Source: Nitrospira sp.
Lineage (GTDB): Bacteria > Nitrospirota > Nitrospiria > Nitrospirales > Nitrospiraceae
DNA length: 21,486 nucleotides
Reading direction: 5' to 3'
NCBI GenBank assembly: GCA_020697375.1
Contig: JAJFBJ010000053.1
Coordinates: 1 to 21,486 of the forward strand
Shown: in pieces, positions 1 to 8,425 of the stretch
How positions within the stretch are numbered: position 1 is the first letter of the stretch
Layout of the letters: each line of letters begins with the position of its first letter
Program-made: the position numbers and the translations under genes
The notes under the pieces: generated by a model
Databases searched by the model: none
Seen by the model: the letters and a program-made list of their open reading frames with translations, nothing else
What the model was told of the DNA's origin: nothing

Positions 1-1500
1 GACATGGTGGCCCTGCTGAAAACCATGCTCGATGTCAAACACATCCATGGGAACGAGCCGCTCAATACGATTGTCATCCGGGATCAGCCGGAAAAAGTGG
101 AGCTGGCCGAGAAAATTATTCAGGCGAACGACCGTGAAGATTCCGAGGTCCTGTTCGATGTGGAAGTATTGGAGGTCAACCGGACGGTGGATCAGACCTA
201 TGGACTGAACTATCCGAAACAAATCGCCGCTGCTCTCGTCCCGCCCGGTTTCACGGACGTGATTGCCGGGACTCTCGCGCAGCAGTTTACCTTTCGGAAC
301 CTTGCCAGTCTGGGGCAAGACAGCTATCTGTTCAAGCTCCCGACGAACGTGCAGTTGGATTTTTTCAAGCAAATCACGGATGCCAAGACATTGGCGGCGC
401 CGAAGGTCCGGGTGCTGAACAACAAAAAAGCCGAGGTGAATATCGGCGACAAGCAGCCCATCTTGCTATCGACCACAAACGTATTGCCCGGACAGGCAGC
501 GACCGGCGCCGTTCCGACGACATCGACGGTGACTTCCATTGAGTTTCGCGACACCGGCGTCAAATTGACGGTTGAGCCGAATATTCATCTTGGAAACGAC
601 CTTTCCCTGAAGATGAAGATCGAGGTGATCCGCCTTGGAGACACCGTCCTGTTGCAGCAATCTCCCCCGATTACTCAGTTTAAGTTCGGTAACCGGTCGG
701 CCGAGACGATGTTGAACGTGCGGGATGGGGAAACCATCGTGCTTGGAGGCCTCTTGCAGGAAGAAGACCGCCGAACCAAAATCACGGTTCCCTGGCTCGA
801 TCGAATCCCAATTCTCGGCAACCTGCTGAGTTCATTCAAGACCCAGCGCGTGACGACGGAAGTGATTCTGACCATTACGCCTCATATCGTGAATTCACTG
901 CGCCCACCGGGGTTGCAAGCGCAATCATTCTGGTCGGGGACCGAATCCGTCTTTTCCACCTCGCCGTTGTTTGCGATGCAACCCAAGAAAGTCTCAGCGC
1001 TCATTCCCGCATCGGGCGGCCCGGAAACTGTCTATCAAAAGAGTTTGTCAAAGAGGTCTAAAGGGGAAGCCTCTGTGCTGGAGCCCGTTTCGGATGGACT
1101 GCAATTGTCGTTTCAACCTGGTGATGCCGCCGTTCAGACCGGCAAGGAATTTCGAGTGGATGTGTTGGCGAAAAATGCGCGCGGCCTGGATACCGAAACG
1201 TTCATGTTGAATTTCGATTCGAAGGTCATCGAATTTCGCGATGCCGAGGAAGGCGAAGTGCTGAACGCCGAGGCCGGAAAAGCGGCAGTGGCCGTCGCAG
1301 CCCAGGCGGCTGGCGGCATTGTGGAGCTGCGGCTGCATCGGTCCACGAACGCGACCCATGACGACGGCCGGCTGTTGCGGCTGACTTTTCTCGCCAAGGC
1401 TCCCGGGGTATCTCCCATACAGCTGCAGGCGGCGAAGCATGAAGGCACTGAGAATCCGGAAGGAGCGGCTGCCGCCAAAGGAGTCGTGAGGGTGCGGTGA
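1..1500 (+). CDS. gspD: Secretin (GspD/PilQ type) with C-terminal cohesin-like domain, 5' end missing
   Basis: The frame is open at the left edge, so the start and N-terminal domains lie outside; the ATG at base 4 is internal. The first ~45 visible residues look like the last secretin N-domain (NTIVIRDQPEKVELAEKII). The secretin gate domain follows, with the signatures VLNNKKAEVNIGDKQPILL (around residues 135-155) and the long conserved stretch beginning VRDGETIVLGGLL and ending LTITPHIV (about 235-295). Family members form the outer-membrane ring of type II secretion and type IV pilus systems. After a linker, residues ~366-498 form a beta-rich module (FQPGDAAVQTGKEFRVDV, then MLNFDSKVIEF) that resembles cohesin domains. 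This tail is not part of classical GspD. The stop codon overlaps the start of the next gene (GTGA). Secretin identity is sure; GspD versus PilQ/MshL naming is a choice based on the neighbouring pseudopilins. Confidence 0.9.
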   Translation, partial: DMVALLKTMLDVKHIHGNEPLNTIVIRDQPEKVELAEKIIQANDREDSEVLFDVEVLEVNRTVDQTYGLNYPKQIAAALVPPGFTDVIAGTLAQQFTFRNLASLGQDSYLFKLPTNVQLDFFKQITDAKTLAAPKVRVLNNKKAEVNIGDKQPILLSTTNVLPGQAATGAVPTTSTVTSIEFRDTGVKLTVEPNIHLGNDLSLKMKIEVIRLGDTVLLQQSPPITQFKFGNRSAETMLNVRDGETIVLGGLLQEEDRRTKITVPWLDRIPILGNLLSSFKTQRVTTEVILTITPHIVNSLRPPGLQAQSFWSGTESVFSTSPLFAMQPKKVSALIPASGGPETVYQKSLSKRSKGEASVLEPVSDGLQLSFQPGDAAVQTGKEFRVDVLAKNARGLDTETFMLNFDSKVIEFRDAEEGEVLNAEAGKAAVAVAAQAAGGIVELRLHRSTNATHDDGRLLRLTFLAKAPGVSPIQLQAAKHEGTENPEGAAAAKGVVRVR

Positions 1501-2003
1501 AACAGTCCGGCGTCACGTTGCTCGAGCTGCTCGTCACCTTGACCATTCTCACCATTCTCGCCTCGGTTGCACTGCCGTTCACCAAGGTCTCGGCGAAACG
1601 GACGCAGGAAATCGAACTACGGCAGAACTTGCGGGTGATCCGCGCGGCGATCGATACGTTTCGCCTCGAATGGGCGCGCGACGGCGATACCTTGACGGGG
1701 CCAGCCTGCGTCAAAAACCGGTTAAGCTGCAAAGAGGTCACGGGGCCTTACGGCTATCCGAAATCGCTGGATGTGTTATTGGGAGTCAAGTTGACCGGCG
1801 GGGAAGCCAACGTGCGGGGGACGACGATCAAGCGATACCTTCGATCGATTCCTTCCGATCCCATGACTGGGGCTTCCGATTGGCACTTGCGCTGTTATCG
1901 CGATCTTGCCGGAGTAAAAGATTGGTGTGGAGAAGACGTGTACGATGTCACGACTCACAGTCAAGAGCTTGCGCTCGATGGAACCAAGTATCGCGAATGG
2001 TAG
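1497..2003 (+). CDS. GspG-like pseudopilin with four cysteines
   Basis: A GTG start overlaps the secretin stop codon. The protein opens with a very short leader and a prepilin peptidase site, SG^VTLLELLV, with Glu at +5 of the mature chain, followed by a hydrophobic helix (to about residue 27) and a charged alpha-helix. Pseudopilins of this kind are cleaved by PilD-type peptidase and polymerise in the periplasm into a piston-like filament. The C-terminal half has the motif SDPMTGASDW and ends KYREW, both shared in form with the next gene. Four cysteines (two around residues 67-77, two around 129-138) could make disulfides in the periplasm. At 168 residues it is slightly longer than typical GspG. 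It could be a minor pseudopilin (GspH-like position), but the sequence looks closest to the GspG group. Confidence 0.85.
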   Translation: MKQSGVTLLELLVTLTILTILASVALPFTKVSAKRTQEIELRQNLRVIRAAIDTFRLEWARDGDTLTGPACVKNRLSCKEVTGPYGYPKSLDVLLGVKLTGGEANVRGTTIKRYLRSIPSDPMTGASDWHLRCYRDLAGVKDWCGEDVYDVTTHSQELALDGTKYREW

Positions 2004-2385
2004 GCAGCTATGTCCGCTCTCGTCCTCGCATGGGTTTACGATTATCGAATTGATGATCGTGGTGACGATCGTCGGGATACTGGCCACCTTGGCGGTCCCT
2101 TCGTATCATGCCGCCATCATGAAGGCCAAAGAAGGGGCCTTACGCCAGGATTTGTTCTCGATCCGAGATGTCATCGATCAGCATCGGGCGGACAAGGGGA
2201 AGTACCCTGAGACGATCCAAGCGTTGGTATCCGCCGGATATCTGCGGCGAGTCCCGACCGATCCGATCACCGGAGCAAGTTCGTCCTGGCAGGAAATGGT
2301 GGATGAAGTGGAAGGCGGCATGGTGGATGTGTTTTCTGGATCCGAGCTCGTCGGTTCCAATGGCGTTCCGTACAACCAGTGGTAA
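1945..2385 (+). CDS. GspG-like pseudopilin, paralogue of the preceding gene
   Basis: The core is a textbook prepilin N-terminus, HG^FTIIELMIVVTIVGILATLAVPSY, with Glu at +5. The globular part carries VPTDPITGASSSW and ends NGVPYNQW, matching the motif layout of the gene before it, so the two are likely tandem paralogues. The start is uncertain: ATG 1945 has a good ribosome site (GGAGAAG, 9 bases upstream) and gives a 30-residue leader; ATG 1978 gives a 19-residue leader but a weak site. An in-frame ATG also exists at 1927. In every case the gene starts inside its upstream neighbour, so translation is coupled. Expected role: a subunit of the periplasmic pseudopilus of this secretion system. 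Confidence 0.85.
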   Translation: MSRLTVKSLRSMEPSIANGRQLCPLSSSHGFTIIELMIVVTIVGILATLAVPSYHAAIMKAKEGALRQDLFSIRDVIDQHRADKGKYPETIQALVSAGYLRRVPTDPITGASSSWQEMVDEVEGGMVDVFSGSELVGSNGVPYNQW

Positions 2386-3191
2386 TGACTGTGACAACCA
2401 TGAATGAACAGCGCTCTCCTATGTCTCGGATGTCGGCCGGCGTGAGAATCGGATGCTGGGCTGGTAGTCTGCTGTGTGCTTTCCTCTGGGGAGGCTGCGC
2501 TCGACTGGCCCCGGTCGCGCCTTCCGCTTCGCCCGATTTCCAAGTGACCCTCGATTCGCTCAAGACTGCGGTGCGCGAGGCACAGCGTACGGCAGGCGAT
2601 TTGCGGATCGAACTGGAGGAGCAACGGAGGGGGTTGGCAGAGGTGCAAGTGGCGCGAGCCCAACTCCAGGGAATGTTGCGCGAGACAGAGCGACGCTTGA
2701 CGGAGGCCCGGCAAATCATCGATTTGCAGCGAGAGGAGTTAGCCTCGGCGCGAATCGAACGGGAGCGACTGGCACAAGCCGCACGCCCGCTTCACAGCCG
2801 ACTTCGACCGTCATCGGCTCTGGCGCCCCATCAGCGCAAAATAGCTCAAACGGATCCGGAAGTGATCATCTCAGCCGCGGTGAACATGCGTGGGAAAACG
2901 GATCGATTACCGCTTTCCGACGAGGAGGAGTCTAGTCCTCAATTATCGCCCGTTAGTGATGACGTCGATTCGGTTTCAGAGGAACCCCGCCTGGCTAAGG
3001 ATTCTAGGCCTGAGGCAGCCGTTGGCTCTCCGGATCGAACGATCGTGATTCAGAATGGGGACACGCTATGGAGGCTGTCGCGCCGCCATAAGGTGCCGGT
3101 TGAAACCCTTCGATCGCTCAACGGGTTGCCGGACTATCGCATTGTGGCAGGCCGGACGCTTCGGTTACCGGAACCCCGTCGGCCCGAATGA
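2385..3191 (+). CDS. Putative lipoprotein with coiled coil and C-terminal LysM domain
   Basis: The ATG shares its first base with the previous stop (TAATG), which supports this start; an ATG at 2400 is an alternative. The N-terminus has a hydrophobic signal (about residues 20-36) ending WGGC at Cys38. This is a plausible but non-ideal lipobox, because -3 is Trp. Residues ~50-135 are strongly helical and rich in Arg, Glu, Gln and Leu, typical of a coiled coil. A polar, acidic linker follows, and residues ~218-266 form one LysM module (VIQNGDTLWRLSRRHKVP, then LNGLPDYRIVAGRTLRLP), which in known proteins binds peptidoglycan. Placed between the pseudopilin and gspF genes, it may anchor the machine to the cell wall or help secretin assembly, as PilP, TsaP or pilotin proteins do elsewhere. 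That role is inferred from domain and context only. Confidence 0.75.
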   Translation: MTVTTMNEQRSPMSRMSAGVRIGCWAGSLLCAFLWGGCARLAPVAPSASPDFQVTLDSLKTAVREAQRTAGDLRIELEEQRRGLAEVQVARAQLQGMLRETERRLTEARQIIDLQREELASARIERERLAQAARPLHSRLRPSSALAPHQRKIAQTDPEVIISAAVNMRGKTDRLPLSDEEESSPQLSPVSDDVDSVSEEPRLAKDSRPEAAVGSPDRTIVIQNGDTLWRLSRRHKVPVETLRSLNGLPDYRIVAGRTLRLPEPRRPE

Positions 3192-3195
3192 TCTC

Positions 3196-4410
3196 ATGGC
3201 TGTGTTCGCATACAGAGCGGCTCGCGCGGATGGAACGACCTTCGAGGGACAGATTGAGGGCGAGGACGAGCAACTGGTACGCGCCAAACTCGAATCCGAC
3301 GGTCTATTGGTGTTTCGTCTGGCGAGGAGCGGAACGAGGTTGGGCTTGCCGGGGTTTACCGCTGGTCGGTGGGGCAAGCTTCCTCTCCAGGATTTTCTCG
3401 TCTTCAACCAAGAGTACCTGGCGCTGATCAAGGCCGGGCTGCCGGTCCTGCGGGTCTGGGATCTTCTTATCGACCGTACACAGCGGGCTTCCTTTCGAGA
3501 AGCGCTGAAAACTGTCCGGCAGGATATTCGCGGGGGAGCCTCGGCATCCGAAGCCCTCGCCAAGCATTCCATACATTTTTCGGATCTCTACCTCGCGACG
3601 ATTCGTGCCGGCGAGCAGTCTGGAAATCTGGCGGAGGTGCTGCAACGCTACATCGCGTATTTGAAAATGATGATCGGCTTGCGCCAAAAAGTCACGAAAG
3701 CGCTGGCGTACCCGGCCTTCCTGGTCGTCGTCGGCATCGCGGTGGTCGGATTCCTGTTGAGCTATGTGATGCCGACATTCGTGTCGGTGTACGGAGAATC
3801 GTCGGCGAACTTGCCGACGGCCACTAGGCTGCTCATTGCCGCGATACAGGCGGGGCAGTCACAACTCATTCCCGTTGTGATCGTCATCGGCGCGGCGATC
3901 GTCATGGGGCGCACCTGGTATCAAACATCGGCCGGTCGATTGTCCGTGGACCGGCACATGTTGCGAATGCCGCTCATCGGCCCGATTCTCGTGCAACACC
4001 ACACGATCCAATTGACTCGCACGTTGGCCACGGTGCTGGCGGGCGGGACCCCGTTGGTGGAAGCCCTCGAAATCGCCCGCGGCGCCGTATCGAACCGCTT
4101 CGTATCGCGAGGATTGGCCTTGGCGGTGAATGAAATTCGTGAAGGGAGTACATTGGCGACAGCTATTGAGCGCCCGAAAATATTGCCCAAGCTGGCGATC
4201 GAAATGCTGTCGGTCGGAGAGGAAACGGGATCATTGGAACCGATGTTGCGGGATGTCGCCGAGTTTTACGAAGGCGATCTCGATGTGCGACTCAGTCAAC
4301 TGACCACCTGGATCGAGCCGGTGTTGTTGCTGGTGATGGGTCTCCTGGTCGGAGGCATTGTCATCATCATGTATTTACCGATTTTTCAGATGGCCGGGAC
4401 GATTCAATAA
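3196..4410 (+). CDS. gspF: Type II secretion inner-membrane platform protein GspF
   Basis: The open frame reaches further upstream, but the family-typical start MAVFAYRAARADGTTFEG lies at 3196, four bases after the preceding stop; this gives 404 residues, the usual GspF/PilC length. Two tandem GspF domains are visible (roughly residues 65-190 and 270-395), the first containing FNQEYLALIKAGLP and the second QLTRTLATVLAGGTPLVEAL. Hydrophobic segments occur around residues 168-190, 215-235 and near the C-terminus (LLLVMGLLVGGIVIIMYLPIF). The protein is the polytopic platform that couples the ATPase to pseudopilus assembly. The gspE gene follows after 66 bases. Confidence 0.95.
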   Translation: MAVFAYRAARADGTTFEGQIEGEDEQLVRAKLESDGLLVFRLARSGTRLGLPGFTAGRWGKLPLQDFLVFNQEYLALIKAGLPVLRVWDLLIDRTQRASFREALKTVRQDIRGGASASEALAKHSIHFSDLYLATIRAGEQSGNLAEVLQRYIAYLKMMIGLRQKVTKALAYPAFLVVVGIAVVGFLLSYVMPTFVSVYGESSANLPTATRLLIAAIQAGQSQLIPVVIVIGAAIVMGRTWYQTSAGRLSVDRHMLRMPLIGPILVQHHTIQLTRTLATVLAGGTPLVEALEIARGAVSNRFVSRGLALAVNEIREGSTLATAIERPKILPKLAIEMLSVGEETGSLEPMLRDVAEFYEGDLDVRLSQLTTWIEPVLLLVMGLLVGGIVIIMYLPIFQMAGTIQ

Positions 4411-4476
4411 TCACCAGCGCCGTGGCGGGCCGCCCCCTTGGTATTGCGGCTCGCGCCGGATTCGGAGGGACTCAGC

Positions 4477-6210
4477 ATGCTCTTGCAACGTCATCTCACC
4501 CGTCCATCGCTTGCCGATGTAATGGTGCGCGAAGGGATCTTACCGAAGCGGACCATCGATCAAGTCGTCAGTCGCCTTGGAGGCAGTACCGCGGCGCTGG
4601 GCCAGACCTTGGTGGAAGAAGGCAGTATTTCCGAAGCCCAGTTGGCTCAGGCGCTTGCGGCGCAGTATGGGTTCCCGTACGACCCGCTCACGGGTTTTCG
4701 GGTCGACTCGGAATTTTACCATACCATTTCGGTCAAACTGATGCGGCGCCATCCCTTCGTTCCTGTGAAGGATGAGGGCGGGGTGCTGACCATTGCGATT
4801 TCCGACCCTCACAATCTGCTCGCCCTGGATGAACTGGAAATCCTGCTCAACCGGACTCTCCATTACGTGGTGAGCTCTCGAACGGCCATTCAAACCGCTC
4901 TGGAACGCAGCGAAGGTTCCAGCCAGGCCTTGCGGGAATTGGAGGCAGAGTACCGCTCGGTCCTCGTCAAGGAAGATGAGCGCGGCGAGGAAGTGTTGAC
5001 CGTCGATCATTTCGGCGAAGATCAGAGCCCGGTCGTGAAACTGCTGGATACGATCATGCTGAGCGCCATGCAGCGCCGTGCCAGTGATATTCATATCGAG
5101 GCCACTGATCGCGCCACGACTGTCAAGTTCCGGGTGGACGGCATTCTGGTATCGGCGATGGATCCGCTTGACGTGAAATTGCATCCGCCGCTCGTCTCTC
5201 GGCTGAAAGTCATGTCCGACCTCGATATCGCCGAACGCCGTGTGCCGCAGGATGGAAGTTTTCGGATGCGGCTCGATCGTAAGACGGTCGATTTCCGTGT
5301 CTCGATTTTGCCGAGCGTGTTCGGCGAATCAGTTGTGATCAGAATTCTGGACCGTGAGGCGATCACCACCGGGGTGTCGACCCTCCGGCTGGATCGTCTG
5401 GGATTCAATCCCGAGGACCTCAAGCGTTTCCGGCGTGCCATTACCAGACCCTACGGCATGGTCCTCGTCACCGGCCCCACCGGCAGCGGAAAAACCACGA
5501 CGCTCTATGCCGCCATCAGCGAAATGAATATTCAGGAAGATAAGCTGATCACCATCGAAGACCCGGTCGAATATCAGTTGCCGGGGGTGGTGCAAATTCC
5601 CGTGAACGAAAAAAAGGGGCTCACCTTCGCCCGGGGGTTACGTTCGATTTTACGGCATGATCCGGACAAAATCATGGTCGGTGAAATTCGAGATGCCGAG
5701 ACGGCACAGATTGCCATTCAATCGGCCTTGACCGGCCACCTGGTCTTGACTACCGTGCATGCCAATAACGTATTCGATGTCATCGGGCGGTTCGCGTCGA
5801 TGGGAATCGATTCGTACAATTTCCTGGCTGCATTGACCTGCGTCTTGGCGCAGCGGTTGGTTCGGATGATCTGCCCGGCCTGCCGGCATCAGGTGCCCCT
5901 CGACCAGGCGCTCGCTGAAGAGTCCGGTCTTGACTATGAGCAATACAAGAGCGCGCCGTTTTACGAGGGAAAAGGCTGCTCCGAGTGCCATGACACGGGC
6001 TACCGGGGACGAAAATGCATCACTGAATTCCTCGACCTGACGGATGAGATCAAGGAAATGATCCTGGCCGATCGCGCGTTGTCCGAAATCCGTTACCGCG
6101 CCGTCACGGACGGCATGATTACCTTGAGACAGTCGGCAGTGAAGAAAGTGCTGCTTGGAGAAAGCACGCTGCGCGAAATCAACCGTGTCACGTTTAGTGA
6201 AGAGCGCTAG
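4477..6210 (+). CDS. gspE: Type II secretion / pilus assembly ATPase GspE
   Basis: ATG 4477 is chosen because CGGAGGGA sits 7 bases upstream; the frame could start at TTG 4438 but has no such site. The 577-residue product has an N-terminal MshEN/GspE-N-type region (about residues 10-140, including a 'LGQTLVEEG...AQLAQALAAQYG' repeat), then the secretion ATPase core. Walker A is GPTGSGKTTT at 333-342, the Walker B/Asp box region is IMVGEIRDAETA with Glu403, and the His box is TTVHANN. Two CxxC pairs (Cys466/469 and Cys501/504) make up the zinc-binding domain usual in GspE and PilB. It is a cytoplasmic hexamer that powers pseudopilus extension through GspF and the GspL-like protein. All key motifs appear intact. 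Confidence 0.96.
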   Translation: MLLQRHLTRPSLADVMVREGILPKRTIDQVVSRLGGSTAALGQTLVEEGSISEAQLAQALAAQYGFPYDPLTGFRVDSEFYHTISVKLMRRHPFVPVKDEGGVLTIAISDPHNLLALDELEILLNRTLHYVVSSRTAIQTALERSEGSSQALRELEAEYRSVLVKEDERGEEVLTVDHFGEDQSPVVKLLDTIMLSAMQRRASDIHIEATDRATTVKFRVDGILVSAMDPLDVKLHPPLVSRLKVMSDLDIAERRVPQDGSFRMRLDRKTVDFRVSILPSVFGESVVIRILDREAITTGVSTLRLDRLGFNPEDLKRFRRAITRPYGMVLVTGPTGSGKTTTLYAAISEMNIQEDKLITIEDPVEYQLPGVVQIPVNEKKGLTFARGLRSILRHDPDKIMVGEIRDAETAQIAIQSALTGHLVLTTVHANNVFDVIGRFASMGIDSYNFLAALTCVLAQRLVRMICPACRHQVPLDQALAEESGLDYEQYKSAPFYEGKGCSECHDTGYRGRKCITEFLDLTDEIKEMILADRALSEIRYRAVTDGMITLRQSAVKKVLLGESTLREINRVTFSEER

Positions 6211-6213
6211 CCC

Positions 6214-7221
6214 ATGTGGGATTGGATCACCAGTCGTCCGCAGTACTGCTTGAAGATCGGAGCGCGTGATCTGGCCTGGGCGGAAGTGCATCGAAATTGG
6301 CGTGGCCGGCCCCGGTACCGGTGCGTGGTCTCGGCGCTTCCCGAAGGAGTCGTGCGGTTATCTCCGTTGGAGCCCAACATTATCTCGCCGGACGAGCTGG
6401 AATCTCACATCCGCGCGATTGCCGGCTCTTCGATGTCTCAGGCCTCGGATCGATCCTCCGCCGCCGGGGTGCCTCGCGCGGCCACCATCATACTTCCCGA
6501 CCTCTCCGTTCGGTTGGCGGTGTTACGGCTTCAGGAGCTTCCCTGGAGCTTGGAGGAACGGGAGGCGCTGGTGCGCTGGCGATTGGGACAGGAGCAGTTG
6601 CTGTCGCTCAGCGGGACGAAGGTGTTCTCTCAAGTGTTGTCCCAACCGGGGGCATCCGGAGACGGACCCTGTACGGTCCTGGCGGTCGTGGTGCAGGAAG
6701 CCGTGCTGGCGCAGTACGAAACCGTCAGTGAAGCGGCGGGGTTGATTCCTCAGGAAGTCGATGTAGCGAGTTTGCGACTATTCAATCTATGGGCTCAAAA
6801 CTCATGGCGTACCGGCCGGTTGACCGCTGATTTTTTATGGGTCAATGCGACGGACGGCGGCGTGACCGCCTTTATTTTTCACAAGGGGACGCTCGTGTTC
6901 CTCCGGTCGAAGCTGCAGGGCGGAATCGGTTCGGGAGGATCATGGTCGCCGGGTTCTGAACAGGCGGGGATGGATCGGATCGTTCAGGAGTGCGCCGATT
7001 CTATTTATGCCTGTCAGCAACAGACTCCGGACTTGGCCATCAGCCATATGGTTCTGATTTCCGATGAAGCCATGGGGACGGGACTGCAGCAGCAACTGGA
7101 GAAGGGGCTGGGGGTTCCCGTGAAGGGGCTGGATTGGGAGCGAGTTCGGCAGTTCGGGGGAGGAACCATCGTGGGGCCGCAGACCAGCGCCGCGTTGCCG
7201 GCTATTGCGGGGGTGGTGTAG
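6214..7221 (+). CDS. Actin-fold assembly protein, GspL/PilM-like
   Basis: The start lies three bases after the gspE stop. The protein has 335 residues and no obvious membrane segment. Its N-terminus (YCLKIGARDLAWAEV) resembles the first strands of the actin/FtsA-like fold found in PilM and in the cytoplasmic half of GspL. The region AATIILPDLSVRLAVLRL followed by WSLEEREALVRWRLGQE is the pattern seen in PilM/GspL ('lpd' strand and the helix that follows). Known relatives bind the GspE/PilB ATPase on one side and the PilN-like protein on the other. The next two genes supply the PilN and PilO parts, so this operon follows the split PilM-PilN-PilO layout rather than a single GspL. Overall similarity is moderate, so I give no gene symbol. 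Confidence 0.75.
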   Translation: MWDWITSRPQYCLKIGARDLAWAEVHRNWRGRPRYRCVVSALPEGVVRLSPLEPNIISPDELESHIRAIAGSSMSQASDRSSAAGVPRAATIILPDLSVRLAVLRLQELPWSLEEREALVRWRLGQEQLLSLSGTKVFSQVLSQPGASGDGPCTVLAVVVQEAVLAQYETVSEAAGLIPQEVDVASLRLFNLWAQNSWRTGRLTADFLWVNATDGGVTAFIFHKGTLVFLRSKLQGGIGSGGSWSPGSEQAGMDRIVQECADSIYACQQQTPDLAISHMVLISDEAMGTGLQQQLEKGLGVPVKGLDWERVRQFGGGTIVGPQTSAALPAIAGVV

Positions 7222-7224
7222 GGG

Positions 7225-7851
7225 ATGTCGTTTGGAACTCTGGTTTCGGCGCTTCGTGATGTCTTGATGCGTGTCGGCCAGCCGTCGGCTCGCAACGGCG
7301 CGTTCGCGATCAATCTGAGCAGCCGGTATCGCTGGTACCTCGCCCCGGCCAGGATGGCAATCATGCTGCTGGCGGGGATGATCGGCGTTGCGATGTTGTG
7401 GGACATCTCGGAGGCCTGGTTGGTATGGCAGGATGTCCAATCCAAAGAGGCGGCTCTCCATCAAGTCCAGGATCGGGACCGTGAATTGTTGAAGGAAGCG
7501 GCACATGAAGGCATTGATCTATCCGAGGCCGCCCTGCAGATTCTCCCGAAGGAGATCGCGTTTGCCAATCAGTTGATCGAGAAGCGTAGTTTTTCATGGA
7601 CCAGGTTTTTGACGGAGTTGGAGCGGGCCATTCCTCAACGAATCGCCGTCAACAGCATCCGGCTCGACCCAGCCAACGCCACGATCATGCTCACCGGATC
7701 CGCCAGGGCACTGGAAGATATCACGACCTTGACGGTGACCTTTCAGGACCACCCCCAATTCAAGGAGCCCGTGCTGGGACAACATCGTGACTTGGGCAAT
7801 GGATTGGTCGAATTCGACCTCTCCTTACGATACCGGAATCGGAATCCATGA
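7225..7851 (+). CDS. PilN-like (GspL C-terminal half) membrane assembly protein
   Basis: A G-rich stretch overlapping the previous stop provides the ribosome site. The 208-residue product has a short cytoplasmic segment containing AINLSSRYRWYLAP, close to the 'INLLP' motif by which PilN binds PilM. One membrane helix follows (about residues 43-60), then a coiled coil (about 65-95), and a periplasmic ferredoxin-like domain that includes SFSWTRFLTELERAIPQRIAVNSI, a hallmark of PilN/GspL C-terminal regions. In known systems PilN pairs with PilO in the periplasm and links the cytoplasmic ATPase complex to the pilus channel. The stop overlaps the next start (ATGA). Confidence 0.8.
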   Translation: MSFGTLVSALRDVLMRVGQPSARNGAFAINLSSRYRWYLAPARMAIMLLAGMIGVAMLWDISEAWLVWQDVQSKEAALHQVQDRDRELLKEAAHEGIDLSEAALQILPKEIAFANQLIEKRSFSWTRFLTELERAIPQRIAVNSIRLDPANATIMLTGSARALEDITTLTVTFQDHPQFKEPVLGQHRDLGNGLVEFDLSLRYRNRNP

Positions 7852-8420
7852 TGTTTCCCGGACTGGATCGCTTCCAACAGACGTTGCGTCAACCCTATGC
7901 GCCGATTCTTCCATGGGTTGCTTTTGTCGCGGCGTTGTTTGTACTGGCCTATGGCATCCATACCCTGGTGCTGGGAGCTGTCGAGCAGGAACACGCCCGG
8001 CTTGAGGCCGAATGGGTGAAGGCGCGGCAACAATTAAGCCGGCACAAGGAGGCCAAAAAGGCCAAGGCGGATCTGAAGCGGGTCTGGGCCGTGTTGCCGT
8101 TATATCGCGATTTTGCGCCGCTCGCCCTCGGAGTCACCGAAGAGGCGAAGCGGGACCGGGTCACGTTGCCGGCGCTCTCCTACAAGACGGAGAAGACCAC
8201 GGTCCCGGATGCGACGAAGGCAGTTTTACAGGGTACGGTGACGGGCCATTATGAGGATTTACGGCGGTTCCTCTACAACCTGGAATCGGCCGAGGAGTTG
8301 CTGTTCATCGAGGACCTGAACCTCGTCCGGTCAGGTAATGTGCAGGACCAGCAGTTGACCTTCAATATTCGGATTTCGACGTATCTGCGAGGGGAGCACC
8401 TCCCGTCCCCGGCGCCATAA
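7848..8420 (+). CDS. PilO/GspM-like membrane assembly protein
   Basis: The ATG overlaps the upstream stop codon (ATGA), so translation is probably coupled. The 190-residue protein has a short N-terminal cytoplasmic part, one membrane helix (about residues 20-43), a charged coiled coil (about 46-80), and a small alpha/beta domain containing VTGHYEDLRRFLYNLESAEELLFIEDL. This last motif (a strand, then 'hYxdLxxFLxxLE') is typical of PilO and GspM periplasmic domains. Relatives form heterodimers with PilN or GspL in the inner-membrane platform. Position right after the PilN-like gene fits this. Confidence 0.8.
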   Translation: MMFPGLDRFQQTLRQPYAPILPWVAFVAALFVLAYGIHTLVLGAVEQEHARLEAEWVKARQQLSRHKEAKKAKADLKRVWAVLPLYRDFAPLALGVTEEAKRDRVTLPALSYKTEKTTVPDATKAVLQGTVTGHYEDLRRFLYNLESAEELLFIEDLNLVRSGNVQDQQLTFNIRISTYLRGEHLPSPAP

Positions 8421-8425
8421 CCTTC

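Noticed and set aside
3055..3195. Upstream extension of gspF inside the LysM protein gene
   Set aside because: GspF proteins begin with the MAVFAYRA-like stretch at 3196; the extra 47 residues are an out-of-frame reading of the LysM domain.
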